From contig JAKSBO010001027.1 of assembly GCA_022361095.1 (NCBI GenBank), positions 1-11,059 on the forward strand: DNA of 11,059 nucleotides, given 5' to 3'. The first letter of the stretch is position 1. Each line of letters opens with the position of its first letter. A program made the position numbers and the translations under genes. The notes below the pieces were generated by a model. It ran no database searches. It was given only the letters and a program-made list of their open reading frames with translations, and had not been told where the DNA came from. Positions 1 through 6,091 of this stretch are shown here, piece by piece. This stretch comes from Desulfobacterales bacterium (GTDB lineage: Bacteria; Desulfobacterota; Desulfobacteria; Desulfobacterales; Desulfobacteraceae).

Positions 1-30
1 AACTTCAGGGGAGTTCCCGTTTATGCTTAA
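1..30 (+). CDS. possible 3' end of an upstream gene (partial)
   Basis: Frame 1 reads NFRGVPVYA and then TAA at 28-30. If real, this tail overlaps the start of the next gene by 8 bases, which fits the tightly overlapped genes that follow. Nine residues are not enough to assign a family. In T6SS effector operons the upstream gene would often encode a VgrG, PAAR or adaptor protein, but nothing here shows that. Confidence 0.2.
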   Translation, partial: NFRGVPVYA

Positions 31-412
31 AATGCGCCCTGCACAGATGCTGATGCGTATTGTGTCTGAAAAGGGATTTGTGGATTGGTACGTCAAGGAA
101 TTTATGCCGGACAATCTGCCTGAATTTCATCAGGCACTGTCGACAGAATCTCTTGAGGACATGGTGCGCTCCGGCAGGAAGGCCGCTATGGCCTATGGCT
201 TTTCAGAGCCGGATTCGATTTTTCACTTTGTGACCTTGATGTGGATCGTTGGCCCCAACTTTATGGACTTTTCCGGTTTTAAAGAGGCGCTGGAATGCAA
301 AGACCTTGATGAGGCCGGACGCATTGATGCGCTCTATAACGTGGATAGTGAGCTTTCGGCAGAGGCTATCATCAACGCAGACGATACAGCCTGGTGGCGG
401 ATTCATCCATGA
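23..412 (+). CDS. conserved small protein of a T6SS-type effector operon, function unknown
   Basis: This is a 129-aa soluble protein with no signal peptide or membrane segment. The ATG at 23 follows an AGGGGAG ribosome-binding site at 7-13. The frame is open back to the window edge, so a longer N-terminus cannot be excluded. Residues 56-80 contain an aromatic stretch (AYGF, then FVTLMWIVGPNFMDF) that looks like a conserved core. The C-terminal third is acidic and ends in WWRIHP. Its TGA overlaps the ATG of the toxin gene by four bases (ATGA at 409-412), so the two are translationally coupled and their products probably act together. I recognise no named domain. Small proteins directly before T6SS cargo genes are often adaptors or chaperones for effector loading, so that role is an inference from position only. 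Confidence 0.8.
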   Translation: MLKMRPAQMLMRIVSEKGFVDWYVKEFMPDNLPEFHQALSTESLEDMVRSGRKAAMAYGFSEPDSIFHFVTLMWIVGPNFMDFSGFKEALECKDLDEAGRIDALYNVDSELSAEAIINADDTAWWRIHP

Positions 413-1407
413 CCGCTCAGCTACAGACCGTCTCAGAGGCCAAAATCGCTGAGAAAATTTCAACTGCAGACCAAGAGCTGGCCGCACTTAATGCCAAGTA
501 CGCAGAACTGGCCGCAGATGCGGCACTCACTGCGGGGTCGATGCTGCCGCCGCCTGCAGGTACTGCTGCCGATCTTGCAAGCCTTGGAAAATCACTTGCA
601 ACGGGTGATTATGTTGGTTCATTGTTCGATTTGATTGGTGTAATCCCGATCGCTGGGGATGCAATCAAGGCCGTTGGCAAGGGCACTAAGGTTGTTAATA
701 AGCTGAACGACCTTAGAAAAGCGATTGATGCAGCCACGGCCGGCCTGACCAGAATCAAACGCACCCTAAAATCAGCTAAACCCGATGACATTGCCAAAAT
801 CCTCGATGAATCGGGCGATTTATTGGAAGTTCGGAAGGCTGCCGCAAAGGCCTATTGGGATGACGTGATCAAAAACGGTCGTAAAACATATGACGAGGCT
901 GTTGCAAACTGCTCAACACAGAAATGTGTCGACAACCTTCCGATCAGCCTTAAAGGGGACCATTACAAATATACGCCGGTCAATAAGGGTAGCTGGAAGA
1001 ACGGGACCCGAGGCGATGGCGATTGGTTCCCTGATGCCAACAGCAAAGCCGGCAAAGCGATAACTGAGTTTAATAAAAAGTTTAAGAAGCAAGTGGAACA
1101 TATACCTTACAAGGATGGGCACCCAGATTTCAGCGAACTTGTGGTACCTACAAAGAAAGGGCCGGCCCAGGTCGAGATTAAACAGATTGGTGACAATGAT
1201 CTGGATTTTCAGGCAGCCGATGAAGTCTTAAAGAAGGTCACTGGGTATACTGAAAGAGAGCTTGAACAATTGTATGGTATAAAACTTACTTGGCACCATG
1301 CGCCGGATGGGACAACGATGCAACTGGTTCCAACAAAGGCACACGGCGGCAGTAATGGCGTCGGCCATGCCGGCGGTGGGTCACTCATCAGGAACCCGGA
1401 ATATTAG
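409..1407 (+). CDS. polymorphic toxin with C-terminal WHH-type HNH/Endo VII nuclease domain
   Basis: This 332-aa protein is a predicted secreted nuclease effector, probably delivered by T6SS to kill competing cells. Residues 1-45 are Ala/Glu-rich and helical. Residues 46-95 hold a pre-toxin-like segment (GDYVGSLFDLIGVIPIAGDA) of a kind common in polymorphic toxins. Residues 100-165 are a charged helical linker. The C-terminal part carries the HNH-toxin pattern YKDGHPDFSEL at 234-243, then TWHHAPDG with WHH at 295-297, TMQLVP at 303-308, and further histidines at 312 and 320 in HGG and GHAGG. This order matches the WHH nuclease family of the HNH/Endo VII superfamily; nuclease activity is inferred from that. 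The ATG at 409 is chosen because it forms an ATGA overlap with the upstream stop; a GTG at 394 would add five residues. The SUKH gene directly downstream is the expected immunity partner. Confidence 0.85.
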   Translation: MTAQLQTVSEAKIAEKISTADQELAALNAKYAELAADAALTAGSMLPPPAGTAADLASLGKSLATGDYVGSLFDLIGVIPIAGDAIKAVGKGTKVVNKLNDLRKAIDAATAGLTRIKRTLKSAKPDDIAKILDESGDLLEVRKAAAKAYWDDVIKNGRKTYDEAVANCSTQKCVDNLPISLKGDHYKYTPVNKGSWKNGTRGDGDWFPDANSKAGKAITEFNKKFKKQVEHIPYKDGHPDFSELVVPTKKGPAQVEIKQIGDNDLDFQAADEVLKKVTGYTERELEQLYGIKLTWHHAPDGTTMQLVPTKAHGGSNGVGHAGGGSLIRNPEY

Positions 1408-2055
1408 GAGACACAATCATATGAGAACCTTCAAGTTTATGCGTTACGGAGCTTTTTCCGATGATACGGTGAGCGCTGAGGAATTAAAAGCATGGTCGGC
1501 CCAATTCGGCTTTCCCCTACCGGATCGGTATGTCGCTTTTATGGCGCAAACTAATGGCGGATCGATTTATCCGAGCGTATTCGAACATCAGCACCCACAA
1601 ATCAAGCCGATTGCTGCATTTGAAGATTTCTACGACTGGCAATCGGTTCTGGAAGAATCTGAGTTGGACTGTCCTGCCCAGGAACGATCAATCGCACCAG
1701 ATCATCTCATCATCGGGAGCACGACGGTCGAAGACCAAATCGTTTTGCGTCTGCATTCTGAGGCTCCTGGCGCGATTTATCTGAGAGGACACAATACAAG
1801 CCCCAATTGGATCACCGACGGAGTAGATGAATTCGGTTTCATCGCACATAGCTTCGGCGCCTTTATCGACAGCTTGCGTGAACCGAAGCCAGGCGAACCC
1901 GTCTATCTTAAAATTTGGGATACCAAGGGAGGTGCAGCACCAGAAACATCCATCTCATCAGTCGTTATCTGATGCATAAAGCCATCATCCGGGAAGCGGC
2001 AGCGACCTTTATTGAACGCTGGCCGGTCGCCCTCAATGGCAGGTCCATTTGCGTA
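1303..2055 (+). repeat. tandem duplication, first copy (about 753 bp)
   Basis: The stretch from ccggatgggacaacgatg at 1303 recurs at 2056, an offset of 753 bp. The copy covers the last 34 codons of the toxin, the first SUKH gene and about 25 codons homologous to the start of the CDC123-like gene. The toxin stop codons (1405 and 2158) keep the 753-bp offset, and the immunity starts (1421 and 2175) are offset by 754. The copies have diverged, so the event is not recent. Confidence 0.85.
1421..1972 (+). CDS. SUKH-family (SMI1/KNR4) immunity protein, copy 1
   Basis: This is a 183-aa cytoplasmic protein predicted to bind and neutralise the nuclease domain encoded just upstream. The SUKH superfamily signature is visible: an N-terminal helix with EELKAWSAQFG at 20-30, LPDRYVAFM at 33-41 and NGG at 45-47. 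It ends in a C-terminal block with IYLRGHN, DEFGFIA and FGAFIDSL (residues 119-152). SUKH proteins are established immunity partners of HNH/Endo VII-type toxins. The AGGAG at 1406-1410 overlaps the toxin stop codon and lies ten bases before the ATG, so expression is tied to the toxin gene. The TGA shares one base with the next ATG (TGATG, 1970-1974). About 120 of 183 residues match the second copy at 2175-2726 without gaps. Confidence 0.9.
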   Translation: MRTFKFMRYGAFSDDTVSAEELKAWSAQFGFPLPDRYVAFMAQTNGGSIYPSVFEHQHPQIKPIAAFEDFYDWQSVLEESELDCPAQERSIAPDHLIIGSTTVEDQIVLRLHSEAPGAIYLRGHNTSPNWITDGVDEFGFIAHSFGAFIDSLREPKPGEPVYLKIWDTKGGAAPETSISSVVI

Positions 2056-2160
2056 CCGGATGGGACAACGATGCAGCTGGTTCCAACATATGCACACGGT
2101 GGCAAGCATGGTGTTGGCCACGCCGGTGGCAGTTCTCTCGCCCAAAATCCGGAATACTAA
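1972..2160 (+). pseudogene. chimeric fragment: CDC123-like N-terminus joined to the toxin's C-terminal tip
   Basis: This is a 62-codon open frame starting at the ATG of a TGATG junction. Residues 1-23 (REAAATFIERWP) match the N-terminus of the CDC123-like protein encoded at 2723 (PEAAETFVEHWP). From about residue 29 it matches the toxin tail: PDGTTMQLVPT, then AHGG, GVGHAGG and a terminal NPEY. The seam falls just after the position of the WHH residues, and CV stands where HH would be. A WHH-dependent active site is therefore lost. The frame is intact and keeps start and stop signals coupled to both flanking immunity genes, so it may still be translated. I treat it as a duplication scar; an orphan toxin-tip cassette serving recombination is an alternative reading. 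Confidence 0.75.
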
Positions 2161-2808
2161 GGAGACACAACTGCATGAAAAATTTTGAGTTTACACGCTA
2201 CGGTGCTTTTTCAGATGATTCAGTAACCATTGAGGAGTTAGGCGCATGGTCGAGCCAGTTCGGTTTTCCGTTACCGGATCGGTATGTTGCTTTTATGGTG
2301 AAAAATAATGGCGGATCGATTAAGCCTAGCGTATTCGAGCACCAGCATCCCCAAATCCAATCTATTGCTGCGATTCAAGAGTTATATGATTGGAAAACGG
2401 TGGTGAAACACTCCAGACTGGATCGTCCTCCGGAGAAGCGATCAGTCGCACCCGATCATCTTATTATTGGAGCAACGACGGTAGATGACGAAATTGTTCT
2501 TCGCCTGCATCCCAGTGCGCCTGGTGGCATTTTCCTGATAGGACACAATACATATCCCAATTGGACCAGCGACGGAGAGGATGAATTTGGCCTCATTGCA
2601 AATGATTTCAACACTTTTATCGACGGCTTGCGTGAGCCAACGCCCGATGACGCTGTTTATCTGGGGATTTGGGATCCCAAACGGAATATAGCATCAAGGT
2701 CGAACATTTCGTCCATTTCTATATGATTAGTTTCATTAGGCCGGAAGCAGCCGAGACCTTTGTGGAGCACTGGCCGTCAGCCTTCAGGGCGCTGGCCGGA
2801 CCATTGGT
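2056..2808 (+). repeat. tandem duplication, second copy (about 753 bp)
   Basis: This copy contains the orphan toxin tip, the second SUKH gene and the start of the intact CDC123-like gene. The right-hand limit is approximate: similarity to the truncated first copy fades near 2795-2808, where the first copy jumps back into toxin-tail sequence. The region between stop and start keeps GGAGACACAA in both copies. Confidence 0.8.
2175..2726 (+). CDS. SUKH-family (SMI1/KNR4) immunity protein, copy 2
   Basis: This 183-aa paralogue of the protein at 1421-1972 has the same length and is about 65% identical. It has the same landmarks: EELGAWSSQFG, LPDRYVAFM at 33-41, NGG at 45-47, APDHLIIG at 92-99, DEFGLIA and FNTFIDGL. 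Differences cluster at residues 62-91 and after residue 131, while the N-terminal core is nearly unchanged. AAGGAG at 2159-2164 overlaps the stop of the chimeric fragment and precedes the ATG by ten bases. Its stop overlaps the ATG of the CDC123-like gene (ATGA, 2723-2726). It may neutralise the same toxin or a past or foreign variant. Which of the two copies protects against the adjacent toxin cannot be decided from sequence. Confidence 0.9.
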   Translation: MKNFEFTRYGAFSDDSVTIEELGAWSSQFGFPLPDRYVAFMVKNNGGSIKPSVFEHQHPQIQSIAAIQELYDWKTVVKHSRLDRPPEKRSVAPDHLIIGATTVDDEIVLRLHPSAPGGIFLIGHNTYPNWTSDGEDEFGLIANDFNTFIDGLREPTPDDAVYLGIWDPKRNIASRSNISSISI

Positions 2809-3484
2809 GTACCGGACATTGACGGAGACGGAAACCCTCTGGCTTATAGCACAGGAGCCGAGCCTCAGACATACCATAGGTATGAGAGACCGGCCACAGA
2901 TGGAGCTGTCTTTGCGTAAAGCCTTGATCACTCTAACCTCACAGGTGAAAATGCCGTTATTTGCACGGATCAGCCCTTGCAGCTTCAAGGAAGGGGCCCT
3001 TCTGCCTGCCCCGATTGTCGGCGCTGACGGTCTGTTACGGCAGCTACAGCATCCAGGACATCGTGCCGCATCAATGGCATTGCATTGTTTGAGGGGTGGT
3101 GTTCCTGTGAGCGTCATTGTTCGGCCTTGGCAAATGATTCGTCCGTGGGAGGAATTTCGGCTATTTTTCCTTAAAGGTGGCCTCACGGCAATCAGTCAGC
3201 ATCATCCCGGGGCCCAGCTCCCCCGGCACTATAAAAAGCGGGCTCTTGCCGAAACGCTTTGTGCTTTTGCCGAGCGTCTTATCGCCGTATCTCATCTTGA
3301 CACATTGACGGCTGATGTGTTTGCTTGTGCCGATACCAACGAGGTGTTGCTGATCGAAATCAACCCTTGGTCTGAAGAAACCGACCCTTCCCTGTATGAT
3401 TGGCATAAGGCTCCCCCGGTCGACAAGATGCTCCGTGTGCGCGTGCGTGACAGGGTCCTGCCGATACCATTGGTCCGTGTTTGA
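2723..3484 (+). CDS. CDC123/D123-like ATP-grasp protein of the toxin operon
   Basis: This 253-aa soluble protein shows the hallmarks of the CDC123 (D123) clade of ATP-grasp enzymes. They are a Lys in ISPCSFKEG (K89), VRPWQMIRPWEEFRLFF at 133-149, TAISQHH at 155-161, TADVF at 196-200 and LIEINPWSEETDPSLYDW at 210-227, which parallels the eukaryotic LIDFNPW..TDPLLF motif. Eukaryotic CDC123 helps assemble eIF2, which bacteria lack. Comparative genomics has described bacterial CDC123 members within T6SS polymorphic-toxin loci and proposed ATP-dependent protein or peptide ligation. That context matches this one; the substrate is unknown. The start is the ATG overlapping the immunity-gene stop. There is no clear Shine-Dalgarno site, so translation probably depends on coupling. 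At 253 aa it is somewhat shorter than the eukaryotic proteins. Confidence 0.85.
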   Translation: MISFIRPEAAETFVEHWPSAFRALAGPLVYRTLTETETLWLIAQEPSLRHTIGMRDRPQMELSLRKALITLTSQVKMPLFARISPCSFKEGALLPAPIVGADGLLRQLQHPGHRAASMALHCLRGGVPVSVIVRPWQMIRPWEEFRLFFLKGGLTAISQHHPGAQLPRHYKKRALAETLCAFAERLIAVSHLDTLTADVFACADTNEVLLIEINPWSEETDPSLYDWHKAPPVDKMLRVRVRDRVLPIPLVRV

Positions 3485-3527
3485 ATAGATTGAGACGATG
3501 CTCATGCCGGTTAAAATAGGGATCTAA

Positions 3528-3548
3528 CGTCCAAAAGGATAGTGGACG
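3528..3548 (+). other. small perfect hairpin downstream of the CDC123-like gene
   Basis: CGTCCA (3528-3533) and TGGACG (3543-3548) are perfect inverted repeats around a nine-base loop. No T-tract follows. It sits ten bases before the likely terminator and may add to transcript end stability. Confidence 0.45.
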
Positions 3549-3557
3549 ATTCATCCC

Positions 3558-3590
3558 GCATAGTCGTCTTTCAATACTATGCTTTTTATT
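3558..3590 (+). terminator. rho-independent terminator of the effector operon
   Basis: GCATAGT (3558-3564) pairs perfectly with ACTATGC (3576-3582) around an 11-base loop and is followed at once by TTTTTATTT. It lies 74 bases after the last stop codon of the toxin/immunity/CDC123-like operon. Confidence 0.75.
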
Positions 3591-3694
3591 TGGGGGATTC
3601 AATCAGGCGGTTTGTAACATCAACCTGATCCACTTCTTTTTTCAAAAACCGGGAGAACTGAAACCTACAGCTTTTTCAAACGTGTGTATTGTTA

Positions 3695-3764
3695 GTCATA
3701 AATATTTTCCAATTTTTTTAACGAATAAGTCACAATCCCCTAATAACTCCTGGATATTTATGAC
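3695..3764. repeat. 11-bp perfect inverted repeat in AT-rich spacer
   Basis: GTCATAAATAT at 3695-3705 is the exact reverse complement of ATATTTATGAC at 3754-3764, with 48 bases between the arms. The spacer also holds ataagtcacaat (from 3725), echoed by ataagtacaat just outside the right arm. It could be an operator pair or the remnant of a small mobile element; no target-site duplication was found. Confidence 0.5.
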
Positions 3765-3832
3765 GTATAAGTACAATTAGGCATTTTTTTATTGCGGCCG
3801 GTGCAAATTGAATTTGAAAGAAGGTGACGGAT

Positions 3833-3898
3833 ATGGAAAAAAGGTTTTTATCAGCTATGGCAGCCCTGCTTTATGATTATCGTAACAATGGAATTTAA
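3833..3898 (+). CDS. possible 21-aa leader peptide or eroded signal-peptide remnant
   Basis: ATG at 3833 opens a 21-codon frame (MEKRFLSAMAALLYDYRNNGI) ending in TAA, preceded by GAAGGTGACGG as a tolerable ribosome-binding site. Its first half resembles the signal-peptide starts of the downstream PEP-CTERM proteins (MKRLFLVLAAM). It could be a decayed substrate gene start, a short regulatory leader before the exosortase, or chance. Confidence 0.25.
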   Translation: MEKRFLSAMAALLYDYRNNGI

Positions 3899-3915
3899 AG
3901 GGCTCCCGTTTAACC

Positions 3916-3930
3916 CGGGCCACAGGCCCG
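3916..3930 (+). other. GC-rich hairpin upstream of the exosortase
   Basis: CGGGCC (3916-3921) and GGCCCG (3925-3930) pair perfectly around a three-base ACA loop. No T-tract follows, so it is unlikely to terminate transcription by itself. It lies 26 bases before the exosortase start, which lacks a good Shine-Dalgarno site, so it could affect translation or mRNA stability. Confidence 0.5.
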
Positions 3931-3956
3931 TCAATTCTATTGCCCGGACATGATGC

Positions 3957-4934
3957 ATGCTGACGTCTTTATCTGCAGTAAAGAAAAAAATATCCGGCCG
4001 GCCGGGTGTCCGCTTCAGTTTTACCTTTGTTTTTGTATGCTTGGTTCTTTACCTCTCTTTGGAAACCGCGCCTCCGGCATTTTTTCATTTCGTTAACCGT
4101 GCGAATACTTTGGGTACCGGGTTTCTCCTGAAACTGGCAGGAATTGTCCCCAGGATTACCAACGACATGATTTCCTACGAAGGATTCACCGTAAAAGTCG
4201 TTGGAGAGTGTTCCGCCGTTTTTATCAGCATCCTGCCCCTGGCGTTTTTTATTGCCTATCCCAGCCGGGCGCTCTGGAAAATTGCAGGTGTTTTTGCAGG
4301 GTTGCCCCTGTTATTTATCTTTAATCTGTTCAGGATCGTCCTTGTGTTCATGGTGGGGCTTGCTTCTCCAAAACTGTTCCCCTGGGTCCATTTGTATTTT
4401 GGACAGGTGGGCATGATTTTTCTGGTTGTCTGGATATGCATGGTTTGGTTGAAATATGCCAAAAAAGATATCAGACAGCTCCCGGATACCAGGATGATGC
4501 TTGCCGCGTTTGTTGTCTCGATCCTCCCGTTTACTGCATGGATCTGGCTGTGCAAACCCTACACCTGGATGTTGCTGTGGACAGCACGCCTGATTCTAGA
4601 GCTGGCAGGGTTTTCCGCAGTCCTGCCCGGGGCCCTGGCGCTTTATCCCCATACATTTATATCTTTTAATATTGTTGTGATTTTAAGCCTTGTGATGGCA
4701 GACCGGATGTTCCGGAAACAGATGTCTAAAAAAAAGTTTTTAACGGGGATGGGGAGTTTAATGGTGCTTCATCTTTTCTTTCAGATGCTGCCCATTCTTT
4801 TTTTTCAGAACCGGCTGATGCAAAGCCAACCCCTGATCAATGCCCTTTTGGTCATTCACCAGTTTTTCCTTCCCTTTATTTTCTGGGTGGCTTTGGTGCC
4901 CATATCCGGTAAAGCCAGGAAAGCAAACACCTAA
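3957..4934 (+). CDS. exosortase/archaeosortase-family transpeptidase with C-terminal extension
   Basis: This is a 325-aa polytopic inner-membrane protein. Exosortases recognise C-terminal PEP-CTERM-type signals and cleave or transfer the protein, in the manner of sortases. The catalytic triad pattern is visible: Cys85 in VVGECSAVF, Arg126 in FNLFRIVLVF and His145 in PWVHLYFGQ, each at or near a hydrophobic helix, followed by another helix to about residue 165. Residues 175-318 add roughly four further membrane segments beyond the core fold. The ECSA context is nearer to the compact exosortase and archaeosortase subtypes than to the long EpsH-type ones; I do not assign a subtype letter. The ATG at 3957 is forced by a TGA at 3951 in the same frame, and only a weak ribosome-binding site precedes it. 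The adjacent proteins with VPVP sorting signals are its likely substrates. Confidence 0.88.
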   Translation: MLTSLSAVKKKISGRPGVRFSFTFVFVCLVLYLSLETAPPAFFHFVNRANTLGTGFLLKLAGIVPRITNDMISYEGFTVKVVGECSAVFISILPLAFFIAYPSRALWKIAGVFAGLPLLFIFNLFRIVLVFMVGLASPKLFPWVHLYFGQVGMIFLVVWICMVWLKYAKKDIRQLPDTRMMLAAFVVSILPFTAWIWLCKPYTWMLLWTARLILELAGFSAVLPGALALYPHTFISFNIVVILSLVMADRMFRKQMSKKKFLTGMGSLMVLHLFFQMLPILFFQNRLMQSQPLINALLVIHQFFLPFIFWVALVPISGKARKANT

Positions 4935-4970
4935 AAAGCATCCATGGTTTTCTCATATTTTCTTTGAAAA

Positions 4971-5156
4971 TTTTTAATTTTCAGCTCATTTTTTCTTCAC
5001 ATAAAAATGATAATGACGTGCGAGTCGTCAGTTGACCGGTGGGCGGAACGCTTTAGGGGGCTTAAACCGCGCGTGCCTTCTCAAGCCTTTAAGACGGGCA
5101 GGTGCCTGGGACCAGGGCATTTTAGAGTTTGGTTATGAATTTTTTAGGAGAAGAAA
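4971..5156 (+). repeat. shared 5' leader, copy 1 (upstream of the first PEP-CTERM gene)
   Basis: This region aligns with 6030-6233. Shared blocks in order are tttttaattt..cag.tcattttt, cacataaaaatgata, the GEMM-like 3' half, TTTAAGACGG, TGCCTGGGACCAG, and AGGAGAAGAAA before the start. The AT-rich block near 4975-5014 (with GATAAT at 5009-5014) is the likeliest place for a promoter, but no convincing -35 element is seen. Copy 1 lacks about 17-20 bases present in copy 2. Confidence 0.65.
5031..5115 (+). ncRNA. decayed GEMM-like riboswitch
   Basis: This stretch lines up with the better candidate at 6092-6192. It retains tgaccggtgggcggaacgc, CTTAAA (5061-5066) pairing with TTTAAG (5088-5093), and the closing TGCCTGGGACCAG. 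The CAAAC-containing 5' strand and the left arm of the tetraloop helix are missing, and the GGACGNAAAGC core is changed to GGCGGAACGC. It probably no longer binds ligand. Confidence 0.4.
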
Positions 5157-5846
5157 ATGAAACGCCTATTTTTAATATTGGCCGCTGTTTTTTTAATTGC
5201 CGGCAGCGTCCGGGCAGAGGTCGTTGCAAATTGGGACATGTCTGGAGAACCCGGTTTCCAGACGTACACGGCCGCTGTTGGAACGGCTGAATATATTGAG
5301 GCTTTTAATATAATTCGAGGTGCCGGGCTATACCCAAGAGAAGGGGCTGATTCTTTAAATTCAAAAGGGTGGAAAGGTACCGAGGCCGGCGATTTTATAG
5401 AATTCGGTTTTTCTGTGGCAGACGGGTATGAGGTTAAGTTGTCCGAGCTGTGGCTCGGGACTAGATCTTCCAACACCGGTCCCGGAACCATTGGGGTGTA
5501 TAGTTCCGTGGATGCGTTCACTGCGCCGGTGGAAATCATAACACAGGATGGGAACGCTTATGCAGACAACATCATTGACCTCGGCGGCCTGGATGCCATT
5601 ACCGGTGATTTTTATATCCGGCTTTTTGAATATGGTGATACCCAGGCCGATGGCGATGGGGCGACTGCCGGCACCGGCACCTTCCGTATCACTAATTACG
5701 ATAGCGGCGGCACCAACACCGGCGTACAGTTTGTCGGCACCGTTGCAACTTCTGCTGCAGCTTCGCCGGTACCCGTCCCCAATGCTGTAATCCTTCTGGG
5801 ATGCGGCCTTATCGGGGTGGCCGGCATCAAAAGAAAGGCCTGTTAG
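5157..5846 (+). CDS. PEP-CTERM-type exported protein, substrate 1
   Basis: This is a 229-aa exported protein. Residues 1-20 are a signal peptide (MKRLF, hydrophobic core, SVRA cleavage site). The mature part opens with VVANWDMSGEPG and appears rich in beta strands, glycine and aspartate, with ITNYDSGGTNTGVQFVGTV near 178-196. It ends in a sorting signal: VPVP at 205-208, a hydrophobic helix with LLGCGLIG at 213-220, and the basic tail KRK at 225-227. The exosortase encoded upstream is the likely processing enzyme. The start is set by AGGAG at 5146-5150, six bases before ATG. The binding role of the middle domain is unknown. Cys216 in the sorting helix and a terminal Cys229 are unusual. Export and sorting are well supported; function is not. 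Confidence 0.85.
   Translation: MKRLFLILAAVFLIAGSVRAEVVANWDMSGEPGFQTYTAAVGTAEYIEAFNIIRGAGLYPREGADSLNSKGWKGTEAGDFIEFGFSVADGYEVKLSELWLGTRSSNTGPGTIGVYSSVDAFTAPVEIITQDGNAYADNIIDLGGLDAITGDFYIRLFEYGDTQADGDGATAGTGTFRITNYDSGGTNTGVQFVGTVATSAAASPVPVPNAVILLGCGLIGVAGIKRKAC
5784..5837 (+). repeat. sorting-signal DNA repeat, copy 1
   Basis: These 54 bases encode AVILLGCGLIGVAGIKRK and match 6891-6944 at 50 of 54 positions, far above the similarity of the genes' central parts. This points to recent duplication or gene conversion of the anchor-coding segment. Confidence 0.8.
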
Positions 5847-5865
5847 GCAGTTATACGTATGGGAC

Positions 5866-5901
5866 AGGGGGCGGTTAAACTTACATTCGGCGCCTTTTTT
5901 T
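5866..5901 (+). terminator. probable rho-independent terminator of substrate 1
   Basis: AGGGGGCG (5866-5873) can pair with CGCCTTTT (5891-5898), using three G-U pairs, around a 17-base loop. A run of seven T residues (5895-5901) completes it. The stem is weaker than that at 6974-7015. Confidence 0.55.
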
Positions 5902-6091
5902 ATTAAAACTTCATTCACCAACGGCTCCTGACCCGGTTTCTTCTTGTTGTCCGGGGGAGAGCATTGATTCTGATAAAATGGCAATATCGAGCTAAAACAC
6001 GCCCTGAATTTTCTAACAATTCCTTTAAACATTTTTAATTTCCAGATCATTTTTGACTCACATAAAAATGATACCCACTTACAAGTCTTCA

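Larger units (their letters stand above)
3485..3956. other. intergenic region between effector operon and exosortase locus
   Basis: This 472-bp stretch has no convincing gene. It contains two hairpins after the effector operon, the second with a T-tract, an AT-rich section with an 11-bp inverted repeat, a doubtful 21-codon ORF and a perfect GC hairpin before the exosortase. The CDC123-like gene and the exosortase are therefore very probably separate transcription units. I could not identify a promoter with confidence. Confidence 0.7.

Noticed and set aside
1298..1420. Longer N-terminus for the first SUKH protein
   Set aside because: The extension overlaps the toxin's catalytic tip in another frame. 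The ATG at 1421 has a good AGGAG, matches the start of the paralogue and gives the same length of 183 residues.
5361..6050. 229-codon open frame on the minus strand
   Set aside because: It spans a PEP-CTERM gene, its terminator and the intergenic region. It shows no recognisable protein features, and the + strand reading is well supported.
6053..6081. Sigma-70 promoter beginning with TTGACT
   Set aside because: At 17 bases spacing the -10 hexamer would be CACTTA, a poor match, and TTGACT is not kept in the sister leader.
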